Positions 25,282-32,950 of a stretch of DNA of 37,473 nt are shown here, piece after piece. Under the pieces are notes generated by a model. That model was not told the origin of the DNA. It ran no database searches and was given only the letters and a program-made list of their open reading frames with translations. Made by a program: the position numbers and the translations under genes. The DNA is from an uncultured Alphaproteobacteria bacterium (lineage in GTDB: Bacteria; Pseudomonadota; Alphaproteobacteria; RF32; CAG-239), in contig CALXTM010000015.1 in the NCBI GenBank assembly GCA_944391415.1, positions 1-37,473 on the forward strand. The letters are read 5' to 3'. Numbering within the stretch: position 1 is the first letter of the stretch; each line of letters opens with the position of its first letter.

Positions 25282-25752
25282 TTAATTTTCTGAAGAGAAT
25301 ATATTAAAATTTCTTCCCGCTTCTTTGGTGCCAATTGTTACAATAGTAATTTTGGAAACATTAAAATCTTTTTGAAGTAAGATATTGTGTGCCATACTTC
25401 CTGCACCTAATCCACTTGTTGCTAGCACACAAGTAGAATAGCCTACAATTTTGTAGCCATTTTTAAGAAGAGATGTCAATTTGTTTTCAGGCCAAATTTT
25501 TGAAATTTTTTCTAAGATATCATCGTCAACCCATATAGTACATCGTTTGCCAGATTTAAATTTGACATTTATTTCTGAAGAATGTTCGTTCTTTTCATTT
25601 ATAATATCCTTCAAATATTCAATGCTTTCCACATTATTTACATTTATCTCTTCTGCACCAAAAGTGCTGGTCGATATAGAAACACTTCCCCAAAAGGATA
25701 CAATATCTTTTCCTTCAAAATCACCCTCGACGACAGTATTTAACTTTTTCAT
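25282..25752 (-). CDS. Unknown protein with PH-like N-terminal region
   Basis: This 156-residue protein has a beta-rich N-terminal half (EGDFEGKDIVSFWGSVSIST, INVKFKSGKRCTIWVDDDILEKI) with the look of a short bacterial PH-like domain. A more hydrophobic C-terminal half (IVGYSTCVLATSGLGAGSMA) follows. No family is firmly recognised. It lies between the HEPN-like and lipoprotein genes on the same strand, 22 bases from the latter, so a shared transcript is likely. Confidence 0.5.
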   Translation of the reverse strand: MKKLNTVVEGDFEGKDIVSFWGSVSISTSTFGAEEINVNNVESIEYLKDIINEKNEHSSEINVKFKSGKRCTIWVDDDILEKISKIWPENKLTSLLKNGYKIVGYSTCVLATSGLGAGSMAHNILLQKDFNVSKITIVTIGTKEAGRNFNIFSSEN

Positions 25753-25774
25753 ATGGTTACCTCATCAAACAAGA

Positions 25775-26368
25775 TTATATCTTTATATTTTGTATAATTT
25801 TTTTACCATCAGAAGTTTGGGGAGAAATATCCGATGCAAACCAACACAAAGCATCAATATTTTCATTTATGTTTTGTTGATTCATTAGTTTTTTGTAATC
25901 TGTGCAAGTATACCAAACATTGCTTTTTCCCAACAAATAATTCATTCTTTTAATAATTAAATCATTTAATGCAGAATTTGTCTCCAAAATTCCATGATAA
26001 TCACTAAGAAAAGCGAACATATTAATATAAGAATTGGTTTGTTGTTCTACAGTCATTAATACATCATTTTTATTCTCAGTGAAGTGAAAATTGAACTTAG
26101 TAACTATTCTCGAAAAACCTAAAATCCAATATGGATTTTGTTGGATCTGCACGGCTACGCTGTCTTCATTAGCGGTTATCGTTGTAAAAGTATCATCTTT
26201 TGCAAGCAGAAAAACTTGAATCAGCGCCTTTTGGACATCTTTTTTATTAGTGTTGTTAAATATTATGCTATTATTTTCTATTACTTTGGATAATATATTT
26301 TTCTGATTTTTATAAGATGCACAAGCTGTCAATGCTATAAATAAGCAACAAGATATAAATATTTTCAT
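25775..26368 (-). CDS. Lipoprotein of unknown function
   Basis: MKIFISCCLFIALTAC is a lipoprotein signal with lipobox LTAC. The mature 180 residues contain beta-rich segments (TFTTITANEDSVAVQIQQ) and two later Cys pairs (YTC, LCW). No family is recognised. It leads the three-gene minus-strand run that ends with the HEPN-like protein. The gene lies 121 bases from 159-bp repeat copy B. Confidence 0.6.
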   Translation of the reverse strand: MKIFISCCLFIALTACASYKNQKNILSKVIENNSIIFNNTNKKDVQKALIQVFLLAKDDTFTTITANEDSVAVQIQQNPYWILGFSRIVTKFNFHFTENKNDVLMTVEQQTNSYINMFAFLSDYHGILETNSALNDLIIKRMNYLLGKSNVWYTCTDYKKLMNQQNINENIDALCWFASDISPQTSDGKKIIQNIKI

Positions 26369-26489
26369 AGTTAATCCCTATACAACGGAACCAAACTTAT
26401 TATTACATGAATATTGGCAAAATACAATCCTTTTTATCAATTTTTTACACTAGATTAAGAACATGTTTTTATTTTAAAATTTTTAAGTT

Positions 26490-26648
26490 GTAGCAAAATG
26501 TCGTTGGCAAGTTGCATTTTAGGGGCTCCCAATAAAGAAAATATACCGCATAATATAAATAGTTAATGAGCAAAACACTATTATAGAGGAGGAAAAAACA
26601 ATGTGGTAGATGAACAGCTTAAAACGCCAGAAATTAACAAATGGTGCG
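26490..26648 (+). repeat. Exact 159-bp direct repeat, copy B
   Basis: This segment is identical to 22842-23000, 3,648 bases away. It again covers a leader, GAGGAGG, and the first 15 codons of a small gene. The two copies flank the first ATPase gene and the three-gene lipoprotein/PH-like/HEPN-like group. Confidence 0.92.
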
Positions 26649-26755
26649 GGTTACTATGCGATTATCGGACTGAAAACTATGAGGATTTTAAAGCGTTAAC
26701 AAGAAAAATTGAGTTGTTTGAAGATAATTTTTCAACAGAACCGATTTATCTTTAA
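26603..26755 (+). CDS. Small WC..YRT family protein (copy B), unknown
   Basis: A 50-residue open frame starts at GTG and reads VVDEQLKTPEINKWCGLLCD, YRTENYEDFKALTRKIELFE and a tail ending in EPIYL. The N-terminal 15 codons and leader are identical to the gene at 22955; the rest has diverged with many silent changes. As there, the ribosome-binding site is best spaced for an ATG that gives only Met-Trp-stop, and the GTG lies two bases beyond. Function is unknown. Confidence 0.55.
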   Translation: MVDEQLKTPEINKWCGLLCDYRTENYEDFKALTRKIELFEDNFSTEPIYL

Positions 26756-26808
26756 CTTTTTTGTTAAATTATGAAAAGTAAGAATGTTGTATGCTTTGAT
26801 GACTAAAA

Positions 26809-28011
26809 TTATCTATCCGCCACATCTAACAACCAATCTAAAGCATTTATCTGTTTAATTCCATTATGAGACGAAACAGGTAAAGCATCTAAGGTTAATA
26901 AAAATTTTGGATTATGATCTAATATTTTTTCAAGCGGAGATAATTCTCTTTGCAGTGTATTTTTATCTAAAACGCTTAAAGATACCTGATAGTATTCAGT
27001 ATCAGTTCCCTTCAAAGCAATAAAATCAACTTCTTGAGTTCCAACTTTACCAACATACACTTTGTAACCGCGCCGCAATAATTCAAGATAAACGATATTT
27101 TCCAGAATATGACCAAAATCTTGAGCTTTGTTTCCTAATAGCATATAACGTAAACCAACATCGGCCAAATAGTATTTTTCACCGGTTTTTAGGTATTCTT
27201 TTCCTTTTACATCATAGCGGGAAGCTGCATATAAAATAAAACTCTCTTTTAGTGCGGTTAGATATGCATCAACTGTATGTGGTGCAATATCCTGTCTATC
27301 GCTTTTCATTGTATCGCTTATTTTTTTTATAGAAGTAATATTGCCTATGTTGTCAGCCATAAAGCGAACAATTCTGTGTAGTTGAGAGGTATCAGTCATT
27401 TTTTTTCGATTTGCAATATCTTTAATGAGTATTGTATTGTATATACCATCAAGATACTGATATAGGCTGCTCGGATCATCTTGTAGTTGAATAGCATAAG
27501 GAAATGAACTGTTTTGTATGTAGTTTGGAAATAAATCAGATTTGCTTACATTAGGAAATGCCTGAGAATATTCCTTAAAAGATAATGGTAGCATATTTAT
27601 CTCAATATACCGTCCGGATAAAAGGGTGGCTAATTCTCCAGACAAAAGATAAGCATTAGAGCCTGTAACATACAGATCAACATTTTTCTGGATATATAGA
27701 CTATCAACTGTTTTTTGAAACTCAGGAACATTTTGAATCTCATCAAGAAAAATGTAATTCATCTTATCCGGAACTAAGTTTTTCTTTATATGCTGATAAA
27801 GGAGTTTGTAGTTTTGCAAATCTTCATTATCATTTTCTTCAAAATTTATAGATTGGATTTGTTGTTTGGATACGCCGTTTTGCAATAAATAATCTTGGAA
27901 AAGCTCAAATAAAGCAGATTTTCCACAACGACGAATACCGGTTATAATCTTAATAAGTTGCTTATCTTTAAGACTTATGAGGCGATTTAAATATAAAGGT
28001 CTGTTTAGCAT
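26809..28011 (-). CDS. AAA ATPase with DUF4143 nuclease-like C-terminus (2)
   Basis: The 400-residue protein has Walker A GIRRCGKS (25-32), Walker B IFLDEIQ (D90, E91), the sensor-like LYVTGSNAYLLSG, a winged-helix-like middle and the C-terminal FGHILENIVYLELLRRGYKV...EVDFIALK of DUF4143. It is clearly paralogous to the protein at 23220; the C-terminal block is nearly identical in places. It faces the small gene of repeat copy B (convergent). A GGAG-containing leader precedes the start. Confidence 0.9.
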   Translation of the reverse strand: MLNRPLYLNRLISLKDKQLIKIITGIRRCGKSALFELFQDYLLQNGVSKQQIQSINFEENDNEDLQNYKLLYQHIKKNLVPDKMNYIFLDEIQNVPEFQKTVDSLYIQKNVDLYVTGSNAYLLSGELATLLSGRYIEINMLPLSFKEYSQAFPNVSKSDLFPNYIQNSSFPYAIQLQDDPSSLYQYLDGIYNTILIKDIANRKKMTDTSQLHRIVRFMADNIGNITSIKKISDTMKSDRQDIAPHTVDAYLTALKESFILYAASRYDVKGKEYLKTGEKYYLADVGLRYMLLGNKAQDFGHILENIVYLELLRRGYKVYVGKVGTQEVDFIALKGTDTEYYQVSLSVLDKNTLQRELSPLEKILDHNPKFLLTLDALPVSSHNGIKQINALDWLLDVADR

Positions 28012-28244
28012 TTTTGTCTCCTTTATTTAAATATATAACTGTATTTGCAAAAAGTAAACAGAAAAATAAAAAAGTGGCAAACATTTGCAAATTTATTAAG
28101 TTGACGCCAAATAAAATTAAACTTATGCAAAATTTACACTAAAATTAACTAAAAAGCATATCAATATCCAAAACTGCAAAAATAAATTGTCGTTGGCGTC
28201 AAAAACTTTCAACCTCTTGCCCTTAAGGTCACAAGGTTAAAGGA

Positions 28245-28810
28245 TTGACTCTTGACATAGCGATGTTAAAGGTTATGTATGGTGAAGTAAAAGAAGTTTC
28301 TATTGATAACGCCAAATTGAACTTGGTTAATATTGATGCCAAACAGGATAGTTATGTTCAGTTTACTTATACAAGTACAGCTAAAGAATTGAATGATAAA
28401 AAGGTTTACAATATGCAGACTTTGGTTTTGTTGGTATAAAAGGTATAGAAGGTTCTCAAGAAGTCAATGAAACCTTTGTTGTCGCCGGCGGTATGGATGC
28501 CAAAAGAATTAATAAAGATGATTTGATACAATTACAACAACCGATGACTTTTAAAGGAACGACTGTTGCTGCCTTGAATTATCAGGGCGAAACCGGAGAT
28601 GATCGCGTAGAACATCCTAAAAACTATGAAGGCACGGCTAATCTTGTCTTTGAAAGCGGTAAAGAAACTTTGACAACAGACTTTAGCAAAGACGGTTGGT
28701 ATAATGTTGTAGCGACATCTAATGCTAGTCAAGATAATGTCATAGAAAGTTTTCAACACGTTACAAAGAATAATTTTAATTATTTTCTTTATCACTGGAA
28801 AGCATATTGA
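28245..28810 (+). pseudogene. Broken TbpB-like surface-lipoprotein gene fragment
   Basis: Two reading frames together encode a stretch resembling the C-terminal barrel of TbpB-like solute-binding lipoproteins: VYN/YADFGFVGIKG, VAGGMDAKRI, MTFKGTTVAALNYQG, NYEGTANLVFESG and DFSKDGWYNVVA. A 1-base loss near 28410 causes a frameshift; a stop lies upstream in the same frame, and no signal peptide or start is present. After about 28,750 the frame loses resemblance and overlaps the end of the convergent kinase gene, so the 3' end has probably been replaced. The spacer 28012-28244 shows no other gene. Confidence 0.6.
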
Positions 28811-29477
28811 GGTACAGATAGTTCTTTTTAGTGTCTTTATTGCTTAAGACTTGTGTAACCAATGAAGTTAAATCACAATCTTCTAAATTTTGTTCTTGAA
28901 GAATATAAAAATAATTTTCGTTCTTAATTTCATTTATCATAGGCAAAGTTACTTCCTTATACTCTGCCATTCTATCTGTCCAAACAGTATCTTCTTTTCT
29001 CTGAACCAGATTTCCTCCACAGGAACATTTTATTTCGCTTGCAATGTGCTCACATCCACATGTAGAACAAATTCTCCGCTGTTCTATTCTCTTTTTGATA
29101 GTATTTTCCTGTGTATCTCTATGAATAATATTAAGGTCATATCCTTTAGAAATACTGCATAGAAGCTCAAACTGACTTCGTGTCCGTGGATAACCATCCA
29201 AAATAATAATGGAAGCCTTTGTCTTATGAAGTTCTTTTTTAAGCAAAGGAATTATAAGGCTATCAGGAGCCAAGCATCCTTCTCTTTTGCTTTTCTGGAT
29301 TTTGATTCCTAATTTAGTTTGGTTTTTAATTTCAGTTCTAATAATATTTCCGATAGATATAATTGCGATATTTTTAGGTGACAACATATTATTTTGTGTA
29401 GCTGTTTCTATAAATTTTTTGATTAGAAATCCTTTGCCACATCCAGGAGCACCGATAAATGAAATTATTTTTTTCAT
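28776..29477 (-). CDS. Adenylate-kinase-like NMP kinase with zinc-type lid
   Basis: The chosen ATG (29477) follows AGGAG and gives 233 residues. P-loop GAPGCGKG (9-16), an SIGNIIR segment in place of the usual SxGDLLR, and LDGYPRT (93-99) identify the nucleoside-monophosphate kinase family. The lid carries CSTCGC and CSCGG (C137, C140, C142, C151, C153), a zinc-knuckle pattern. The protein is divergent and is unlikely to be the housekeeping adk. It is the last gene of the five-gene operon, starting one base after the stop of the radical SAM gene. Its substrate nucleotide is unknown. Confidence 0.88.
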   Translation of the reverse strand: MKKIISFIGAPGCGKGFLIKKFIETATQNNMLSPKNIAIISIGNIIRTEIKNQTKLGIKIQKSKREGCLAPDSLIIPLLKKELHKTKASIIILDGYPRTRSQFELLCSISKGYDLNIIHRDTQENTIKKRIEQRRICSTCGCEHIASEIKCSCGGNLVQRKEDTVWTDRMAEYKEVTLPMINEIKNENYFYILQEQNLEDCDLTSLVTQVLSNKDTKKNYLYLNMLSSDKENN

Positions 29478-29478
29478 A

Positions 29479-30351
29479 TTATAATCTCCTTTGAATAGCG
29501 GCATCAATAACAGCTTGATCCGTATCAGAAGAGGTAATATTCGCAAATTTAAGAATTTGTTGAACTTTTTCTTTAGCATCTTCTAAAGTCAGCTTGGGAG
29601 TTAAATTATCTTTGCGATACCATGATTTTAATGATTTTAATTTAAAACCCTCTTGTATTAGTTTTTCTCTCCATCCGTCTTCAGGAAGAATTTCGTTTTC
29701 ATTTGTTCCGATATAATATTTTTGAGAAGTTTTAGGCATCCAAGAACTCATATTTTGATGATTGTAGCGTAGTCCTTTTACGTCAATATAATCATATCCT
29801 ATTGATTTAAGTTCACTCAAAAAACTTAAATCACTCATACCTGCAATATAAGGATGGCAAATAGGAAAAGCTTCTATTCCATATTCTTTTGCTTTCCTTA
29901 AATTCAGTAATCTGCTTTGAGTATTGCTCTTTTCTATGCTATCTAATCCTGTAATTGATACAATTAATCTGAAATTTTTATATTTTGCTAATTTTTCAAA
30001 TGTTTTATCACTGATGGGAAACTTTGTAACACAGGTAATAAGTTTGGCTCGTGGCGATACGTTTTCTAAAAAATAATCCAACTCTTTTTCATAAATTCCC
30101 CAAAAAGGATCAGAAATAGCATTAAAGCCTACATAATCACCTTCAAATAAATCTAAAGGAAAGGCATAAAACTCTTTCACCGCTTGTTCATCATTCATAT
30201 CAGGAGGCGGATTGAGAATTGTTACTGCCTTATTAATACCTATGATTGTATGTTTGTTCCACAAATCACGGCGGCTATCAACTTTAGTTATAACGCAATA
30301 TTTACAGTCTATCGGGCAACCAGCTTTTGCAATATCATACTGAAAACTCAT
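29479..30351 (-). CDS. Radical SAM protein (SPL/COG1533-like), canonical cluster
   Basis: The 290-residue protein carries C12-PID-C16-KY-C19, the CxxxCxxC motif that binds the [4Fe-4S] cluster and S-adenosylmethionine, very close to its N-terminus. NAISDPFWGIYEKEL, LITCVTKFPISDKTFEKL, RLIVSITGLDS and PICHPYIAGMSDL follow the barrel pattern of spore-photoproduct-lyase-like radical SAM proteins. No SPASM or B12 domain is visible. Its start overlaps the stop of the preceding cysteine-rich gene by four bases. The reaction is unknown. Confidence 0.9.
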   Translation of the reverse strand: MSFQYDIAKAGCPIDCKYCVITKVDSRRDLWNKHTIIGINKAVTILNPPPDMNDEQAVKEFYAFPLDLFEGDYVGFNAISDPFWGIYEKELDYFLENVSPRAKLITCVTKFPISDKTFEKLAKYKNFRLIVSITGLDSIEKSNTQSRLLNLRKAKEYGIEAFPICHPYIAGMSDLSFLSELKSIGYDYIDVKGLRYNHQNMSSWMPKTSQKYYIGTNENEILPEDGWREKLIQEGFKLKSLKSWYRKDNLTPKLTLEDAKEKVQQILKFANITSSDTDQAVIDAAIQRRL

Positions 30352-31532
30352 TTATTTTCTCTCTTTTTTAATATTTTTTCAATACGAGTCAACAAATCAA
30401 CAGGCGTTGTATCGCAGTTACGTCCTTTATAATATTTTTCAATACAATACTGGCAATCAAAGCATCTTTTCCCGTGTTGAGCAAATGCAGCCCATGTGTT
30501 TATACAAACGAAATCATCTATCTCCGGAAAATTTGGAAAACGAACAAAGCCAACATCTTTGTCACCAAAATCACGCATTCCTTCTTGAATAGATAGCATT
30601 CCGCTTAAAAACCGCGCAAAGGTTAAAGTTCCCAAGTTAATGCCTTCGTTTTTAATATATAATCTTGGAACCTTCAGTTTATAACACGTTGTGCAACATG
30701 ATAGGCAGCCCAAGCGTTTATCACCTTCCACGGAACATCTTTCCAAACATCCATCACATTGCTGTTCTACATCAAAACCTAAAAGTTTAAGAAACTCTAC
30801 AGCTCCTTCTTTGGGTTCAGTAGGATTTTTACACGAATTTATTAAAGGACATTTTAATTCGGCACATTTGCACAAATTCGGACTATTATAATAAGGATTA
30901 TAAGGGGCTTTATCTCCTAACACGTAGGCAATTGCGCAAGCTGTTCGTAAGAAAAGATGAAACCCATGCTTTTCAGCACCTTCTTTAAACATTGCATAAA
31001 CATCTTTAGTTAATACTTTTACCCTCATTGTCCATTGTATTTTCTCATCAGGCTTCATATCTTTAACTAAAGCGTCATCCCCTCTAAATCCTGCCAAACA
31101 AACTGCATCCGCTCCAACATCTGCCAAAGATTGTATTATTTTATGAACTGTTTTTTGAGAAGTGTTATAAGGCGGTGTCATCGGGCGAACGTAGGCAATA
31201 TTAGGTATACCTGCTTTGGTTAGTTTCTGTAAATTTTGATAACGAGGCTCTTGGGGAACTTTTTCAAAATCAACTAATTCTGAAATTGAGCAAAACACAA
31301 CCAATTTCAAACCACGTTGCTGAAAATCTTTTAATTGTTTAATTCTTGCATCTGAAATTTTCGCCTTGGTTATGATTCCGACAGGACCGGTATGTTTTTG
31401 TTTTAGAAGTTTCTCTAGCCGTTCGCAAGTATTATCCCACTGAATTAAAGGATCTCCATAAAAATTGTTTACGGCAACAGGAAATTCTCTCAATAATTTT
31501 AACCATTTTTTCTTTTGCTCTTTTGTAATCAT
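30348..31532 (-). CDS. Cysteine-rich radical-SAM-like protein lacking CxxxCxxC
   Basis: The N-terminal half of this 394-residue protein follows the radical SAM barrel from its second strand onward: NNFYGDPLIQW, GPVGIITKAKIS, VVFCSISEL, AGIPNIAYVRPMTPP and ADAVCLAGFRGDD. The first strand with CxxxCxxC is missing. Instead it has 20 cysteines, mostly C-terminal: CKCAELKC (221-228), C259-DGC-LERC, C276-LSCC-TTC and C357-FDC-QYC. These could hold one or more Fe-S clusters. Both neighbours overlap it, which strongly suggests a complex with the canonical radical SAM protein. Confidence 0.75.
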   Translation of the reverse strand: MITKEQKKKWLKLLREFPVAVNNFYGDPLIQWDNTCERLEKLLKQKHTGPVGIITKAKISDARIKQLKDFQQRGLKLVVFCSISELVDFEKVPQEPRYQNLQKLTKAGIPNIAYVRPMTPPYNTSQKTVHKIIQSLADVGADAVCLAGFRGDDALVKDMKPDEKIQWTMRVKVLTKDVYAMFKEGAEKHGFHLFLRTACAIAYVLGDKAPYNPYYNSPNLCKCAELKCPLINSCKNPTEPKEGAVEFLKLLGFDVEQQCDGCLERCSVEGDKRLGCLSCCTTCYKLKVPRLYIKNEGINLGTLTFARFLSGMLSIQEGMRDFGDKDVGFVRFPNFPEIDDFVCINTWAAFAQHGKRCFDCQYCIEKYYKGRNCDTTPVDLLTRIEKILKKRENK

Positions 31533-32881
31533 TATTTCCTCCTGCTTGCCATTTCCTTAATTGCCTTAACAAAATGCTTTGCATCCTGCATCGTATTTTG
31601 CAGACTGAATGAAGCTCTAACCACTCCTGGTAGCTTGTTTGCCTGTCCTGAATTAACCAAAGCTATTAATTTCGTTTCGTCTTCAATTCCAAGTAATGTT
31701 CTTACAACTTGATAAACGCAGAAATTGCCAGCTCTTGTTCCTATACCATATTCTTTATTTAAGATATCAGCTGTTTGCTGTGCGGTTAATCCTTCAATAT
31801 TGAACGTAATGATTGAACTTAAATGTTCTCTTTTAACATATAATTGAACATGAGGCATTTTTTTCAATTCATCATAGACATAATCTACAAGAGACTTTTC
31901 ATATTGTTCTATATTTCCAATGCCTATATTTGATAACTTTTTCAATGCAGCTGCCATGCTTATAGCTCCGACAGCATTAGGTGTTCCTGGATCATGTGCC
32001 ATTTGGTTTTGATAGCGAATAAAATGTCCGCTTTCTTCAATGTATGGAAGGTTTCCTCCTCCAATTTGATAGGGCAAGAAACAATCAAAAAACTTTTTAG
32101 GTCCAATTAAAAAACCTCCACCATAAGGTGCATAAAACTTATGCCCAGAAGCAACCAAAAAATCAATTTCCATCTTTTGCATATCTATGGGATGATGTTG
32201 TATAAATTGGCAGGCATCAACTAAAAAATAAGCTCCGTATTTGTGTGCTAATTTACCAATCTTTTTAATATCAGGACAATATCCTGTTAGGTTTGATGAT
32301 GCAGTCAGCACCAAAACTTTTATTTGATTATCTTGAAGTTGCTTTTCTATATCTTTTAAATCAAATTCAAATTTTTTATTTATATGGTAACGTAAAACTT
32401 GAGAAAGTCCCAATTTTTGTATTTTTTCGTTCGTTTCGTTTATTTCATCTAATTGATATTGCTTTTTTCCTAAAAACTTTATTCCTTCACTTTTTATCCA
32501 TGGTAACCACGAAGAACTGTGTTCAATAGCAGAAACCATAACTTTTCCGCTTAATTGAGCAAAAAAGTATGCTGCCGTATTCATACCGCCTGTTGTATTG
32601 TTGGTAAAAATTACATAATCATCTTCAGGAGCATTAACAAAACTCTTTATAATATCACGAGATTTTTCGTAAACATCTGTTGATTTTTTTGATTTATAAC
32701 CGCTTCCGCGATGGACAGATCCATAGCTTTCCATATATTTAGAAACTGTTTCTTCAACATACTTTAAAGGATACGTGGTTGCTGCATTATCAAGATTGAT
32801 ATATCTTACAATACCTCTTGTCGTTTTTATCTTAAACTCTGTAATTTCAGAACGAAATAAACTTCTAGGATTTATAGTCAT
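31532..32881 (-). CDS. SufS/CsdA-like cysteine desulfurase (aminotransferase V)
   Basis: This PLP enzyme of 449 residues has YINLDNAATTYP at the start, H121, D222-AC-Q225, the PLP lysine K248 in SGHKFYAPYGGG, and C388 in GTRAGNFC, the position of the catalytic cysteine that receives sulfur from L-cysteine. All these residues support desulfurase activity. It is unlikely to be the housekeeping enzyme, since no suf or isc genes are near. Its stop overlaps the next start by one base. It probably supplies sulfur, or repairs clusters, for the two radical-SAM-type proteins; this is inference. Confidence 0.85.
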   Translation of the reverse strand: MTINPRSLFRSEITEFKIKTTRGIVRYINLDNAATTYPLKYVEETVSKYMESYGSVHRGSGYKSKKSTDVYEKSRDIIKSFVNAPEDDYVIFTNNTTGGMNTAAYFFAQLSGKVMVSAIEHSSSWLPWIKSEGIKFLGKKQYQLDEINETNEKIQKLGLSQVLRYHINKKFEFDLKDIEKQLQDNQIKVLVLTASSNLTGYCPDIKKIGKLAHKYGAYFLVDACQFIQHHPIDMQKMEIDFLVASGHKFYAPYGGGFLIGPKKFFDCFLPYQIGGGNLPYIEESGHFIRYQNQMAHDPGTPNAVGAISMAAALKKLSNIGIGNIEQYEKSLVDYVYDELKKMPHVQLYVKREHLSSIITFNIEGLTAQQTADILNKEYGIGTRAGNFCVYQVVRTLLGIEDETKLIALVNSGQANKLPGVVRASFSLQNTMQDAKHFVKAIKEMASRRK

Positions 32882-32910
32882 TTAATTTTGCCATCTCTAT
32901 GTCATATTTA

Positions 32911-32943
32911 TTATTGGGAGCTGATTAAATCAGCTCCCAATAA
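32911..32943 (-). promoter_or_regulatory. Perfect 15-bp-stem hairpin inside the operon
   Basis: TTATTGGGAGCTGAT and ATCAGCTCCCAATAA enclose three bases, between the stop of the DHH-like gene and the cysteine desulfurase gene. No T-run follows on the minus strand. It may stabilise the upstream mRNA, slow transcription, or be an RNase processing site that gives the first gene a different level. Confidence 0.75.
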
Positions 32944-32950
32944 TTTTGAA

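Noticed and set aside
22842..26648. Composite transposon bounded by the 159-bp repeats
   Set aside because: No transposase lies between or beside them, the repeats carry no terminal inverted repeats that I can see, and they contain the start of a gene.
26610..26699. Alternative reading frame (MNSLKRQKL...) in the small repeated genes
   Set aside because: Differences between the copies are mostly amino-acid-changing in this frame but often silent in the GTG frame.
29478..29579. Upstream in-frame start for the NMP kinase, adding 34 residues
   Set aside because: The extension lies inside the radical SAM gene and lacks a ribosome-binding site, whereas the ATG at 29477 has AGGAG and gives a standard P-loop N-terminus.
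29479..30351. Prokaryotic viperin, given the kinase neighbour
   Set aside because: The motif surroundings (AGCPIDCKYCVI and SDPFWGIYEK) lack the viperin-like CNYKCGFC and GGEP patterns and instead follow SPL-like radical SAM proteins.
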